From contig NC_010995.1 of the NCBI RefSeq assembly GCF_000019225.1, forward strand, positions 2,922,501 to 2,986,500: a DNA stretch of 64,000 bases, given 5' to 3'. A model generated the notes under the pieces. That model worked only from the letters and a program-made list of their open reading frames with translations. It was not told where the DNA came from and made no database searches. Within the stretch, counting starts at the first letter, position 1, and each line of letters opens with the position of its first letter. The translations under genes were made by a program, and so were the position numbers. The DNA comes from Cellvibrio japonicus Ueda107 (lineage in GTDB: Bacteria > Pseudomonadota > Gammaproteobacteria > Pseudomonadales > Cellvibrionaceae). This document shows, one piece after another, positions 47,939 to 57,228 of the stretch.

Positions 47939-50900
47939 ATGACTGTACCCGCCGCCCTGCACGCACGCCCCGCCGCTTTAGAAACACGAATAAGCGCCCT
48001 TTACCAAGCCATTCGCGAACGCATACTCATCCTCGACGGCGGCATGGGCACCATGATCCAAAGCTACAAGCTGAAAGAGGCGGACTATCGCGGCGCGCGC
48101 TTTGCCGATTACCACATGGATATCGCTGGCAACAATGACCTGCTGTCTATCACCAAACCCGAGGTGATCCGCGACATCCAGCGCGCCTATCTGGACGCCG
48201 GTGCCGATATCCTCGAAACCAACACCTTTAATGCCACGCGCATTTCCATGGCCGACTACGACATGGAAGACCTGGTACCCGAACTCAACTACGCCGCCGC
48301 CAGGCTGGCGCGCGAACTGTGCGACGAATTTACCGCCGCCAACCCGGCCAAGCCGCGTTTTGTAGCAGGCGTGCTCGGCCCCACCAGCCGCACCTGTTCC
48401 ATTTCGCCCGATGTCAATGACCCGGGCGCGCGCAACGTGACCTTCGACCAGTTGGTAGAAAATTATGTCGAGGCAACTGATTCACTGGTAAAAGGCGGCG
48501 CCGATATTATTTTGATCGAAACTGTGTTCGATACCCTCAATGCCAAGGCGGCGGTATTTGCGGTGCAGCAGTATTTTGACCAGGCAGGTTTTGAGCTGCC
48601 GATTATGATTTCCGGCACCATTACCGATGCCTCCGGCCGCACCCTGTCCGGCCAGACCACCGAGGCCTTTTACAATTCGCTGGCCCACGCCCGCCCGCTC
48701 AGCATGGGTTTGAACTGCGCCCTGGGTGCCAAAGAGCTGCGTCAATATGTGCAGGAATTATCGCGTGTGGCCAACTGCTTCGTCAGTGCCCACCCCAACG
48801 CCGGCCTGCCCAACGAGTTCGGTGAATATGACCAAACCGCGCAGGAAATGGTGGAGATTGTCGAAGAATTCGCCGCAAGCGGCTTCCTGAATATTATCGG
48901 TGGCTGCTGCGGCACCACACCGGCGCACATCAAAGCCATTGCCGATGCCATGGCCAAATACCCGCCGCGCCCGCTCCCTGCTATCGAACCCGCCTGTCGC
49001 CTGTCTGGCCTGGAGCCCTTCAACATCACCAGAGACTCACTTTTCGTCAACGTGGGCGAGCGCTGTAACGTAACCGGCTCGGCGCGTTTCAAGCGTTTGA
49101 TTGTGGAAGAGGATTACACCACCGCATTGGAAGTCGCCCTGGAGCAAGTGGAAAACGGGGCACAGGTCATCGATATCAACATGGACGAAGGCATGCTCGA
49201 TGCCGAAAAAGCCATGGTGCGTTTTTTGAATTTAATCGCAGGCGAACCGGATATCGCCCGTGTGCCCATTATGGTGGATTCATCCAAATGGGAAGTCATC
49301 GAAGCCGGCCTAAAATGTATCCAAGGCAAGCCCATTGTGAACTCTATTTCGCTTAAAGAAGGCGAAGAGGAGTTTTTACACAAAGCCAAATTGTGTATGC
49401 GCTATGGCGCCGCCGTGGTGGTGATGGCCTTCGATGAAACCGGCCAGGCCGACACCATGGCGCGCAAAATGGAGATCTGTGCGCGCTCCTACCGCACCCT
49501 GGTCGATAAACTCGATTTCCCGCCCGAAGATATTATTTTCGACCCGAATATTTTTGCGGTAGCCACCGGTATTGAAGAGCACAACAACTACGCTGTGGAC
49601 TTTATCGAAGCCACCCGTTGGATTCGCACGCACCTGCCCCACGCCGGTGTCAGCGGCGGCGTGTCTAACGTGTCCTTCTCTTTCCGCGGCAACAACCCGG
49701 TGCGCGAGGCCATTCACTCGGTCTTTTTGTACCATGCCATCAAAGCCGGTATGAATATGGGCATCGTCAACGCCGGGCAACTGGCGCTCTACGACGATCT
49801 GCCGCAGGAGCTTAAAGACAAGGTCGAAGACGTCATTCTCAACCGCCACAGCGGTGCCACCGAAGCACTGCTCGATATCGCCGAAAAATATCGCGGTGAC
49901 GGCAATACAGGCGATAAAAAAGAAGACCTGGAGTGGCGCTCACTTCCTATTGCCAAGCGCATTGAACACGCCCTGGTCAAAGGTATTTCTACCTATATCG
50001 AAGCGGATACCGAAGAAGCACGCCAACACTATCCACGCCCGTTGGATGTGATTGAAGGTCCACTGATGGATGGCATGAATGTAGTGGGTGATTTGTTTGG
50101 CGCCGGTAAAATGTTTTTACCACAGGTGGTGAAATCCGCGCGCGTGATGAAACAATCGGTGGCTTATTTGCAGCCCTATATCGAAGCGGAAAAAACCGAA
50201 GCCTCCAAGCCCAATGGCAAAATCCTTATGGCCACGGTAAAGGGCGATGTGCATGACATCGGCAAAAATATTGTGGGGGTCGTGTTGCAATGTAATAACT
50301 TCGAAGTGGTTGACCTGGGCGTAATGGTGCCCTGCGACAAAATCCTCGATACCGCTATCTCACAAAATTGCGACATCATTGGCCTGTCCGGTTTAATTAC
50401 CCCCTCACTGGATGAAATGGTGTTTGTGGCACGCGAAATGGAGCGTCGCGGCATTAATAAACCCCTATTGATTGGCGGTGCTACTACGTCCAAGGCACAC
50501 ACCGCCGTCAAAATCGATCCGGTTTTCCACCTCAACCAAGTGGTGTATGTACCCGATGCCTCACGCGCGGTGGGTATCGCCAGCACACTGTTGTCCGATG
50601 AACTGCGCCCCAAGTTTGTCGATGATGTCAAACAGGAATATGTTCAAGTGCGCGAGCGCAATGCCAACCGCAAACCACGCGGCACTGTGCGCACTTACCC
50701 GGAAGCCATCGCCAAAGGCTTGAAACTGGACTGGGAAAACTACATCCCACCGACACCGGCCTTTACCGGGGTAAAAGTGTTTGAAGACTACGATCTGAAT
50801 ATCCTGGTGGATTTTATCGATTGGACGCCTTTCTTTATCAGTTGGGACTTGGCCGGTAAATTCCCGCGTATCCTCAACGATGAAATTGTGGGTGAAGCCG

Positions 50901-51682
50901 CACGCGCACTCTGGGCCGATGCGCAAGCCATGCTACGTAAGCTGATTGACGAAAAACTGATTAAGGCTAACGGCGTTATCGGTTTCTGGCCAGCGAATAC
51001 TGTGAATACCGATGACATTGCCGTATTTGATTCGGCAGGAAAACAACTTTCCATCTTGCATCACATTCGCCAACAACATTTAAAACAAGGCAACGAAAGT
51101 AAACCGCACATGTCACTCGCGGATTTTGTCGCCCCTAAAGAAAGCGGCAAACAGGATTACATCGGCGGCTTTGCGGTGACTACCGGCATAGGTGCGGAAG
51201 AACTCGCAAAGGAATACCAAAACAAAGGCGACGACTACAACAGCATCATGGTCAAAGCTCTCGCCGACCGTTTGGCCGAAGCTTTTGCTGAACATATGCA
51301 CCAACGTGTACGCAGAGAATTCTGGGGCTACGACCGCGATGAAAATCTAGATAACGAAGCGCTAATCAAAGAACAATACAGAGGCATCCGCCCCGCCCCC
51401 GGCTACCCGGCGTGTCCGGATCACACCGAAAAAGCATCGCTGTTTAAGTTGCTCGATGCCGAGCAAAATACCGGCATCACCCTAACCGAACACTTCGCCA
51501 TGCTGCCTACTGCCGCTGTCTCCGGCTGGTATTTCTCACATCCGGAATCGGTGTATTTCAATACCGATAAAATTGAAAAAGACCAGGTGGAAAGTTTGGC
51601 TCAGCGTAAAGGGGTGAGTGTTGCAGAGGTAGAGCGGTGGTTAAGTCCGGTGTTGGCCTATGAGCCGGGTACAGCAGAATAG
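47939..51682 (+). CDS. metH: Cobalamin-dependent methionine synthase
   Basis: 1247 residues (E. coli 1227). The domains are in order: homocysteine S-methyltransferase (about 20-340, zinc Cys residues at GLNCALG and GGCCGTTPAHI), pterin-binding (about 365-640, VNVGERCNVTGSARF), cobalamin cap and B12 domain (about 660-900, DVHDIGKNIVG with the lower-axial His), and the C-terminal SAM-binding reactivation domain (to about 1240, RPAPGYPACPDH). It transfers methyl from methyltetrahydrofolate to homocysteine in the cytoplasm. It starts (AAAGG upstream) after a structured leader. Confidence 0.98.
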   Translation: MTVPAALHARPAALETRISALYQAIRERILILDGGMGTMIQSYKLKEADYRGARFADYHMDIAGNNDLLSITKPEVIRDIQRAYLDAGADILETNTFNATRISMADYDMEDLVPELNYAAARLARELCDEFTAANPAKPRFVAGVLGPTSRTCSISPDVNDPGARNVTFDQLVENYVEATDSLVKGGADIILIETVFDTLNAKAAVFAVQQYFDQAGFELPIMISGTITDASGRTLSGQTTEAFYNSLAHARPLSMGLNCALGAKELRQYVQELSRVANCFVSAHPNAGLPNEFGEYDQTAQEMVEIVEEFAASGFLNIIGGCCGTTPAHIKAIADAMAKYPPRPLPAIEPACRLSGLEPFNITRDSLFVNVGERCNVTGSARFKRLIVEEDYTTALEVALEQVENGAQVIDINMDEGMLDAEKAMVRFLNLIAGEPDIARVPIMVDSSKWEVIEAGLKCIQGKPIVNSISLKEGEEEFLHKAKLCMRYGAAVVVMAFDETGQADTMARKMEICARSYRTLVDKLDFPPEDIIFDPNIFAVATGIEEHNNYAVDFIEATRWIRTHLPHAGVSGGVSNVSFSFRGNNPVREAIHSVFLYHAIKAGMNMGIVNAGQLALYDDLPQELKDKVEDVILNRHSGATEALLDIAEKYRGDGNTGDKKEDLEWRSLPIAKRIEHALVKGISTYIEADTEEARQHYPRPLDVIEGPLMDGMNVVGDLFGAGKMFLPQVVKSARVMKQSVAYLQPYIEAEKTEASKPNGKILMATVKGDVHDIGKNIVGVVLQCNNFEVVDLGVMVPCDKILDTAISQNCDIIGLSGLITPSLDEMVFVAREMERRGINKPLLIGGATTSKAHTAVKIDPVFHLNQVVYVPDASRAVGIASTLLSDELRPKFVDDVKQEYVQVRERNANRKPRGTVRTYPEAIAKGLKLDWENYIPPTPAFTGVKVFEDYDLNILVDFIDWTPFFISWDLAGKFPRILNDEIVGEAARALWADAQAMLRKLIDEKLIKANGVIGFWPANTVNTDDIAVFDSAGKQLSILHHIRQQHLKQGNESKPHMSLADFVAPKESGKQDYIGGFAVTTGIGAEELAKEYQNKGDDYNSIMVKALADRLAEAFAEHMHQRVRREFWGYDRDENLDNEALIKEQYRGIRPAPGYPACPDHTEKASLFKLLDAEQNTGITLTEHFAMLPTAAVSGWYFSHPESVYFNTDKIEKDQVESLAQRKGVSVAEVERWLSPVLAYEPGTAE

Positions 51683-51772
51683 TTAGCAGCAAGCAGCATT
51701 ATTTTGGTGCTTACGATAAACCTGCACAAATTTCACTTCCATCACCCATTGCAATACAACAGGAGAATGGGC

Positions 51773-52309
51773 TTGTCACATCAACCACATCTCCACCCCC
51801 TGATCGGTTTGGGGGCATCATCCAGCGACATACATTTCTACATCGCCAATCGCCCACCGATGGATGACTATCCAACCCTGGCTGAATTGCGCGGGTTGGC
51901 CGCGGGTGAATTGGCGCATATCGTCAAACACACCAGCAATCACTGGCGCAAAGCTTTTAATGTCTATGCCAAATTGCTGTTTGATTGGTACACACAGCAA
52001 GGGCGCAAAGACCTGCCCGCCCGTTGGCAGGAATACCGGGACCTGGAACTTTTCCAACCCCACTCAAGGGAGGCTTTGGTTTTTAGCCCTCTGCCGCCCC
52101 CTCAGGTCACCACCCACACACTCAAGATTATTGCCGGGAAAACCTACGCTGCCCGGTTGGATTTACCCCCCCTGGTTTGGCTGGATGCACACTTTGCTAT
52201 CAATCGGGATCACCACATTATTGTGGCGCCCTATCCGGATTACCGTCAGTTATCGAATGAGCGGATTGCGCGTTTGATCGAATTGATGCAGGCCATGCTT
52301 TCTCCGTAA
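51773..52309 (+). CDS. Conserved hypothetical protein
   Basis: 178 residues if translated from TTG at 51773 (MSHQPHLHPLIGLG), which has AGGAG at a seven-base spacing. The ATG at 51767 would have the same AGGAG only one base away. The first frame ATG is at 51704 but lacks a site. It has no signal peptide or membrane helix. It is rich in His and aromatic residues, with motifs IANRPPMDDYPTLAELR and HFAINRDHHIIVAPYPDYR. It may belong to a small gammaproteobacterial DUF family (possibly DUF6942), which I cannot confirm. The 3' end is followed 39 bases on by a DUF2238 gene. Confidence 0.7.
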   Translation: MSHQPHLHPLIGLGASSSDIHFYIANRPPMDDYPTLAELRGLAAGELAHIVKHTSNHWRKAFNVYAKLLFDWYTQQGRKDLPARWQEYRDLELFQPHSREALVFSPLPPPQVTTHTLKIIAGKTYAARLDLPPLVWLDAHFAINRDHHIIVAPYPDYRQLSNERIARLIELMQAMLSP

Positions 52310-52348
52310 AATTCGACCAATAAACAACCCCTTACACAAGGATCAGGT

Positions 52349-52981
52349 ATGCCGACCCAAAGCCACCTCCACACACCTATTCACCTTGCCATGCTGGTTC
52401 TATTAGCCATCAGCCTGGTCGCCTCTGGATGGCAACCCTATGACCGGGCAACCTGGTTGATGGAGGTTGCGCCGGTCTTGATTGCCATTCCCATCCTGTG
52501 GTTTACACGCCGGTCCTTCCCGCTCACGGAACTGCTTTACTGGTGTATTTTTTTCCATGCGCTGGTGTTGATCCTCGGTGGAGCCTATACCTATGCCCGG
52601 GTTCCCCTGGGCTTTATGCTGCAGGACTGGTTTGAGTTATCGCGCAACCCCTACGATAAAATCGGTCACTTCTTCCAGGGTTTTGTACCGGCCCTTGTCG
52701 CGCGGGAGATTTTATTGCGCAAGGAGATTGTGCGAGGACGCACCATGATGGCGTTTATTGTGCTGTGTATCGTGCTGGCTATCAGCGCCACCTATGAACT
52801 GATTGAATGGGCTGCCGCCCTTGCCCTGGGCCAGGGGGCGGACGAGTTCCTCGGCACCCAGGGCGACCCCTGGGATACGCAGTCCGATATGTTTTTGGCC
52901 TTGATCGGGGGTATAGCAGCACTGGTGCTATTTGCACGCTGGCATGATACGCAGCTGCAAAAAATACCCTCCTTCCCTTGA
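52349..52981 (+). CDS. DUF2238 (YjdF-like) inner-membrane protein
   Basis: 210 residues with about six membrane helices. The signature region YDKIGHFFQGFVPALVAREILLR (His-containing helix, about 110-132) and TYELIEWAAALALGQGADEFLGTQGDPWDTQSDM are conserved in DUF2238/YjdF; I quote them only as family markers. AAGGATCAGGT lies before the ATG. The function is not established for the family. Confidence 0.85.
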   Translation: MPTQSHLHTPIHLAMLVLLAISLVASGWQPYDRATWLMEVAPVLIAIPILWFTRRSFPLTELLYWCIFFHALVLILGGAYTYARVPLGFMLQDWFELSRNPYDKIGHFFQGFVPALVAREILLRKEIVRGRTMMAFIVLCIVLAISATYELIEWAAALALGQGADEFLGTQGDPWDTQSDMFLALIGGIAALVLFARWHDTQLQKIPSFP

Positions 52982-53063
52982 ACCATCGGTGCTGAAGCCG
53001 CGTGTATGACACTCAAATAAAGAACCTAAAAATACCTTTAAAGTCAAAAATAACAAAATAGAA

Positions 53064-53115
53064 GGTAAAAAATAACCCATAAATTGATATTATTTAATAA
53101 GAGGTATATTTTACC
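53064..53115 (+). promoter_or_regulatory. hipBA promoter with two operator-like inverted repeats
   Basis: Operator-like repeats GGTAAAAAATAACC (53064-53077) and GGTATATTTTACC (53103-53115) share the form GGTA-N(4-6)-TA(A)CC. A possible -35 TTGATA (53084-53089) and a -10 TATATT (53105-53110) fall between and on them. This fits autorepression by HipB or HipBA. Confidence 0.5.
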
Positions 53116-53161
53116 CCTTAATCGCAAAAATTAATCAATTTAAGGTAATAAAATACTCATT

Positions 53162-53512
53162 ATGAATATTTACTCCATGACAAATCCGGCAATAACAGCT
53201 GCCCTGGGTGAGCGACTGGAGGAGTGGCGCCTCACCAGGAACATGACCCAACAGATGCTAGCAGCAGAAATTGGCATCACCCCCAAGAGCTACCGCCAGT
53301 TGGTTGCCGGTGGTGGCAAGCTGGAAAACTACATCGCCGCCCTGCGAGCGCTGCACAAGCTGGATTTGCTGGAGAACCTGTTAGCCCCTGTCCCTATAAG
53401 TCCATTACAGCAATTGAAGATGCGCGGCAAAGAACGGCAACGGGCTCGCCCCACACTCAGTAAGTCTCAACCTGGGGGAATGGCCCCGGAAGAACAGGGA
53501 GTCGATTGGTGA
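53162..53512 (+). CDS. hipB: HipB-type antitoxin (XRE helix-turn-helix)
   Basis: 116 residues; a start at the ATG 53177 (MTNPAITAALG) would give 111. A Cro/CI-type helix-turn-helix lies at about residues 15-75 (LTRNMTQQMLAAEIGITPKS is the recognition segment). A basic, disordered tail ends in EEQGVDW. In E. coli HipB the C-terminal tail also ends in Trp, which contacts HipA. It should repress the operon and neutralise HipA. The hipA start follows its stop after one base, so translation is coupled. Confidence 0.88.
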   Translation: MNIYSMTNPAITAALGERLEEWRLTRNMTQQMLAAEIGITPKSYRQLVAGGGKLENYIAALRALHKLDLLENLLAPVPISPLQQLKMRGKERQRARPTLSKSQPGGMAPEEQGVDW

Positions 53513-53513
53513 T

Positions 53514-54818
53514 ATGCAAAACCTGGCTGAAGTCTGGTTGTGGGACCACCTGGTAGGCGCCTTGGCATGGCAACCAGAGTATGGGTTTGCCAGCTTTGAA
53601 TACACGCCTGAGTGGGTGAGCCTCGGCACCCAGATTGCCCCTTTGCATATGGTTGCAACCCCTGACGGGCGTATCTTCCAGTTCCCGCAGCTCAATCGCG
53701 ATACCTGGAAAGGCCTGCCCGCCTGCTTTGCCGATACCCTGCCGGATGATTTTGGCAATGCGGTGATCAATGCCTGGCTCGCACGCAATGGTCGCGACCC
53801 CGCCAGTTTCACCCCCCTGGAAAGGTTGCTCTATACCGGCAAGCGCGGGATGGGAGCCCTGGAATATGCACCGGCGCTCAAACGCGCCCAGGGCAAAGCC
53901 GGACGTCTGGAACTGGAGTCGCTGATCCAGATGGCCCAGCAGGTGCTCAACCAGCGCAACCATGCCCAAAGCCACCTGCATGAACAGGAAGACCTGAGCG
54001 GGATCCTGCAGGTCGGTACTTCTGCTGGCGGTGCGCGCGCCAAGGCGCTGGTGGCCATCAACCAGGCCCGCACCGAAATACGCTCCGGCCAGGTAGATGC
54101 TCCCCAAGGCTTTGAACATTACTTACTGAAGTTTGATGGCGTGGTTGAACACGGCAGTGCACAGGAAGCCTTTGGTGACCCACAGGGTTTTGGCCGTATG
54201 GAGTTTGCTTACTACCTGATGGCAAAAGAGGTGGGTATCGATATTTCCCCCTGCGAACTACTGCCCGATGGCGAACGCGCCCACTTCCTCACCAAGCGCT
54301 TTGATCGCCAGGGCAATCACAAATTGCACTACCAGTCCCTGTGCGCCATGGATCATGCCGATTTCAAGCGCCCCGGGCACTATAGCTATGAGCAACTGTT
54401 TGTGGTCGCACGCCAGTTGCGGCTAAGCCGTGCCGAAGCCGTCGACATTTACCGGCGCATGGTCTTTAACATTGTGGCGCGCAATCATGATGACCACCCC
54501 AAAAACACCGGTTTCCTGTTGGATTCACTCCACAGCCGTTGGCGCCTGGCACCGGCATTTGATATTGCCTATAGCTACAAACCGGGGTCGCCCTGGGTTA
54601 ATGCGCACCAGCTTAGCCTGAACGGAAAACGCGATGACTTTACGCGTGAAGATTTATTGGCGGCCGCTAAACTGATCAGCAATTTCCGCCGCGAGGCCGA
54701 GCAGATTATCGAACACGTCATCGATACTCTCAGTCACTGGGATGATTATGCCCGACAGGCCGATGTCCCTGTTGGGCTCCAGCGCGACATCAAGCAACAC
54801 CTGAGGCTCACACTCTAA
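53514..54818 (+). CDS. hipA: HipA-type serine/threonine kinase toxin
   Basis: 434 residues, normal HipA length. The N-terminal subdomain (HipA_N, about 1-110) precedes the Gly-rich loop GTSAGGARAKAL (about 168-179), equivalent to the regulatory loop with the autophosphorylated Ser. The catalytic loop is RNHDDHPKNTGFL (about 323-335) and the metal-binding Asp is in LAPAFDIAY. All key residues appear intact, so an active kinase is expected. In E. coli HipA phosphorylates glutamyl-tRNA synthetase and causes persistence. Here the target is unknown. Confidence 0.93.
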   Translation: MQNLAEVWLWDHLVGALAWQPEYGFASFEYTPEWVSLGTQIAPLHMVATPDGRIFQFPQLNRDTWKGLPACFADTLPDDFGNAVINAWLARNGRDPASFTPLERLLYTGKRGMGALEYAPALKRAQGKAGRLELESLIQMAQQVLNQRNHAQSHLHEQEDLSGILQVGTSAGGARAKALVAINQARTEIRSGQVDAPQGFEHYLLKFDGVVEHGSAQEAFGDPQGFGRMEFAYYLMAKEVGIDISPCELLPDGERAHFLTKRFDRQGNHKLHYQSLCAMDHADFKRPGHYSYEQLFVVARQLRLSRAEAVDIYRRMVFNIVARNHDDHPKNTGFLLDSLHSRWRLAPAFDIAYSYKPGSPWVNAHQLSLNGKRDDFTREDLLAAAKLISNFRREAEQIIEHVIDTLSHWDDYARQADVPVGLQRDIKQHLRLTL

Positions 54819-54844
54819 TCCAATAACAATACACAGGATTTATT

Positions 54845-56035
54845 ATGTCCCTGACCACGATTGTCTTCTTTACGCTGGTGGCAATCTTTGCCTGGCGTGG
54901 CTACCAAAAAGGATTTATCGGTTCGATTGCACGCTTGATGGGGTGGATTCTCGCCTATCCTGCAGCAATAGTGTTTACCAAACCCTTTGCCAGGTGGTTG
55001 GACACCCATACCGCATTGGATGGATTGATCGTGTATTTCATCGCCGGTGCCATTATTTTTCTCGCCACCAGCTTTGTCGTCACCCTCCTGCTCAACAGCC
55101 TGTCACGTTTAATTCCCGATAATGATTTCACCTCTGTCAGCTCCCGTCTAGGCGGATTAACCATGGGTGTTTTGCTTGGCGGACTCTTGGGGCTGCTCGC
55201 CGTCTATGGTTTAAGCCTGATCCAGAAACCTCAAATCGCTGAGCCAGAAAGCACTGTTGCAACGGATAGCCAGGATGCACCACCCACTTCCACCACCGGC
55301 CAAAGCCCACAGGTGCCAGCAGTGCATCAATTAACACAAGCCAAACAATCGTTTATTGAAGCCAGCGCCAAAAAACTGATAGGCACAGCGACCGCCAAAG
55401 CCGTTGATATCACCCTGGAAGACAAAACCACCAGCCAGGTTGCAAAAGCGTTTGTAGAAGACCCACAGACCATGCTGACGCATGTACAAGCCATCAGCAA
55501 CAGTGGACAAATGCGCAACCTGATGGGCGATGAAAAAATCCAATCCATGCTCACTACCGGGGATATTCACGGCCTGATGCGCAACCCTGAATTCCAGGCC
55601 GTGATGAATAACGAACACATGCGGGCACTGCTGGCACAGTCCAATATTGATAGTGAACAAAGCAGCAAGGCAACGGCAGAAAAAATGGTGGCGGCCTGGA
55701 ACCGGGTCAACCGACTAAAACACGATCCGCGCGTGATTGCGATAGTGACCGATCCGGAAATCCAGCAGCAACTCAATTCTCCCAACAAACTGCCACTGAT
55801 GATGAATCCGAAACTCAATCAGTTGATGGAATTGATTTTCAGCAGCGACACACCGGATGCAACCGGTGCCGGTTCGTACCAGATAACCGATATTTCCACC
55901 GATGTATTAAAATCCGCCTCATCCGGGTCCGAGCAAACCACGTCATCCAGCGCCAAAACAACTATCTATCGCTGGACAGATGAGAATGGGCAAGTCCACT
56001 ACGCCGATCAGCCTGTTAACGGCGCACGCCCATGA
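54845..56035 (+). CDS. CvpA-family membrane protein with C-terminal DUF4124
   Basis: 396 residues. An N-terminal CvpA domain (about 1-130) has four membrane helices and the start TIVFFTLVAIFAWRGYQKGF. A long cytoplasmic or periplasmic helical middle (about 165-340) has repeated short motifs (RNLMGDEKIQSML, GLMRNPEFQAVM). The end is a DUF4124 motif (IYRWTDENGQVHYADQP, about 376-392), which is normally found at the N-terminus of exported proteins. AGGA precedes the ATG. CvpA proteins affect purine/colicin V and envelope functions. The role of this fusion is unknown. Confidence 0.8.
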   Translation: MSLTTIVFFTLVAIFAWRGYQKGFIGSIARLMGWILAYPAAIVFTKPFARWLDTHTALDGLIVYFIAGAIIFLATSFVVTLLLNSLSRLIPDNDFTSVSSRLGGLTMGVLLGGLLGLLAVYGLSLIQKPQIAEPESTVATDSQDAPPTSTTGQSPQVPAVHQLTQAKQSFIEASAKKLIGTATAKAVDITLEDKTTSQVAKAFVEDPQTMLTHVQAISNSGQMRNLMGDEKIQSMLTTGDIHGLMRNPEFQAVMNNEHMRALLAQSNIDSEQSSKATAEKMVAAWNRVNRLKHDPRVIAIVTDPEIQQQLNSPNKLPLMMNPKLNQLMELIFSSDTPDATGAGSYQITDISTDVLKSASSGSEQTTSSSAKTTIYRWTDENGQVHYADQPVNGARP

Positions 56036-56054
56036 AGCAGCCAATACCGTCTCG

Positions 56055-57077
56055 CTATAAATTCAATGCGCGCAAAAAAGCGATATGTGCGGCGGGATCA
56101 TCTGCTCCCCCATAAGGCAATAGCCTCCAGGTCTGCTCTGCCTCCATGTGCGCGCCGGGTTGGAGTTTACGATAGGGAGCATGCACTTCCATTTCCAACA
56201 ATCCCTGGGAGGGATATTCAGGGATAGAGTCGAGATAGAGTTCAACCTGGCCCTGCTCGGGATGGATGACAGCGGTGGGTTGGAGCGGAAAGTGAATAAT
56301 AAAAACCTGCCCTTCACGGAAGGCAGCCATCCAACCGGCAGATGGCTGAATAAAGGCTTTACCACGCACACCCGGTTTATCGGGATGCGCCTTGGATACA
56401 AAGGTAAAAAAACCATCAACCAAGCGATAACCCAGCGAACCTCGCTGTTCATTCTCCATATGCTCGACACGTACATCTTCCTGGCTGGCGACAGGAACAT
56501 ACACCTGTGAACTGGGCGGAACACGGGTGTTAAACCAGATATCCCAGGCAACCGTGGTATCGCGGATATTGGTGGCCCTGGCCATCAGGTGCAACTGGTC
56601 GGGTTTACCCTCCACCAGGGCGTAGTGCTTCTCCACCACGACACCGGAGACCGGACTGGCAGGCGTTCGCATCACCACACGGCGCTTATCGGCTTGAACC
56701 ACCTGGTTTTTCGCCAGGATCAAATAAGGGTCAGGCGGCCAGACAGCCTTGGCCTGGGCACGGGCCGGATTAACCAGTTGCTGGGTCCACCATTGGCTCT
56801 GCGGGCCAAGCCAGGTTTCCTGGGCCAGATAACCGACATTATCGGCATCCGGAGCCACATAGGGCTCAGGTTCACTGATCACCGCTTCACCCTGGCGCAA
56901 AAAATTCTCTTTACCCGGTAGGGCTATTGCCAGGATGCGCCCACCAATATCCGGCGTCACTTCCACGGATATCGCCGAGGTATTCAAGGGAAGGCGCTGG
57001 ATTTGTGCAGCACAGGGGTTAAACCAGAGAGAGCACAGCAGACCGGACAGACTCAACGCCAGGAAACCAGTACGCAT
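56055..57077 (-). CDS. DUF4380 secreted protein
   Basis: About 340 residues from MRTGFLALSLSGLLC (57077); MGLS upstream at 57089 is also possible. A Sec signal peptide ends at about CAAQ. The mature protein looks like the beta-sandwich of aldose-epimerase-like/DUF4380 proteins (IGGRILAIALPGKENFL..., WDIWFNTRVPPSSQVYVP). It ends LRALNL and converges on the CvpA gene, with about 20 bases between the two. It may bind or modify a carbohydrate; no catalytic pair was identified. Confidence 0.75.
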   Translation of the reverse strand: MRTGFLALSLSGLLCSLWFNPCAAQIQRLPLNTSAISVEVTPDIGGRILAIALPGKENFLRQGEAVISEPEPYVAPDADNVGYLAQETWLGPQSQWWTQQLVNPARAQAKAVWPPDPYLILAKNQVVQADKRRVVMRTPASPVSGVVVEKHYALVEGKPDQLHLMARATNIRDTTVAWDIWFNTRVPPSSQVYVPVASQEDVRVEHMENEQRGSLGYRLVDGFFTFVSKAHPDKPGVRGKAFIQPSAGWMAAFREGQVFIIHFPLQPTAVIHPEQGQVELYLDSIPEYPSQGLLEMEVHAPYRKLQPGAHMEAEQTWRLLPYGGADDPAAHIAFLRALNL

Positions 57078-57190
57078 AGATAGACCCATTCCTTCACGTG
57101 TTATGTTTTTATACCGCGGGTGAAAACCGGGATGGTGACAGTATGCCGGACAAAAGTCACCTCAAGGGGCAGCAATCACCAGCGGCGAGT

Positions 57191-57215
57191 GCTAGGCTTG
57201 AAAGGCTTGCCTAGC
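57191..57215 (+). promoter_or_regulatory. Hairpin just before the shikimate kinase ribosome site
   Basis: GCTAGGC (57191-57197) pairs with GCCTAGC (57209-57215) around an 11-base loop. It ends three bases before the GGAG ribosome site. It may affect translation, but nothing shows a ligand. Confidence 0.4.
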
Positions 57216-57228
57216 GTAGGAGCGGCAT

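Noticed and set aside
53457..54119. A 220-codon minus-strand frame opposite hipA
   Set aside because: It is the shadow of the hipA coding strand; hipA has all kinase motifs, and the shadow has none.
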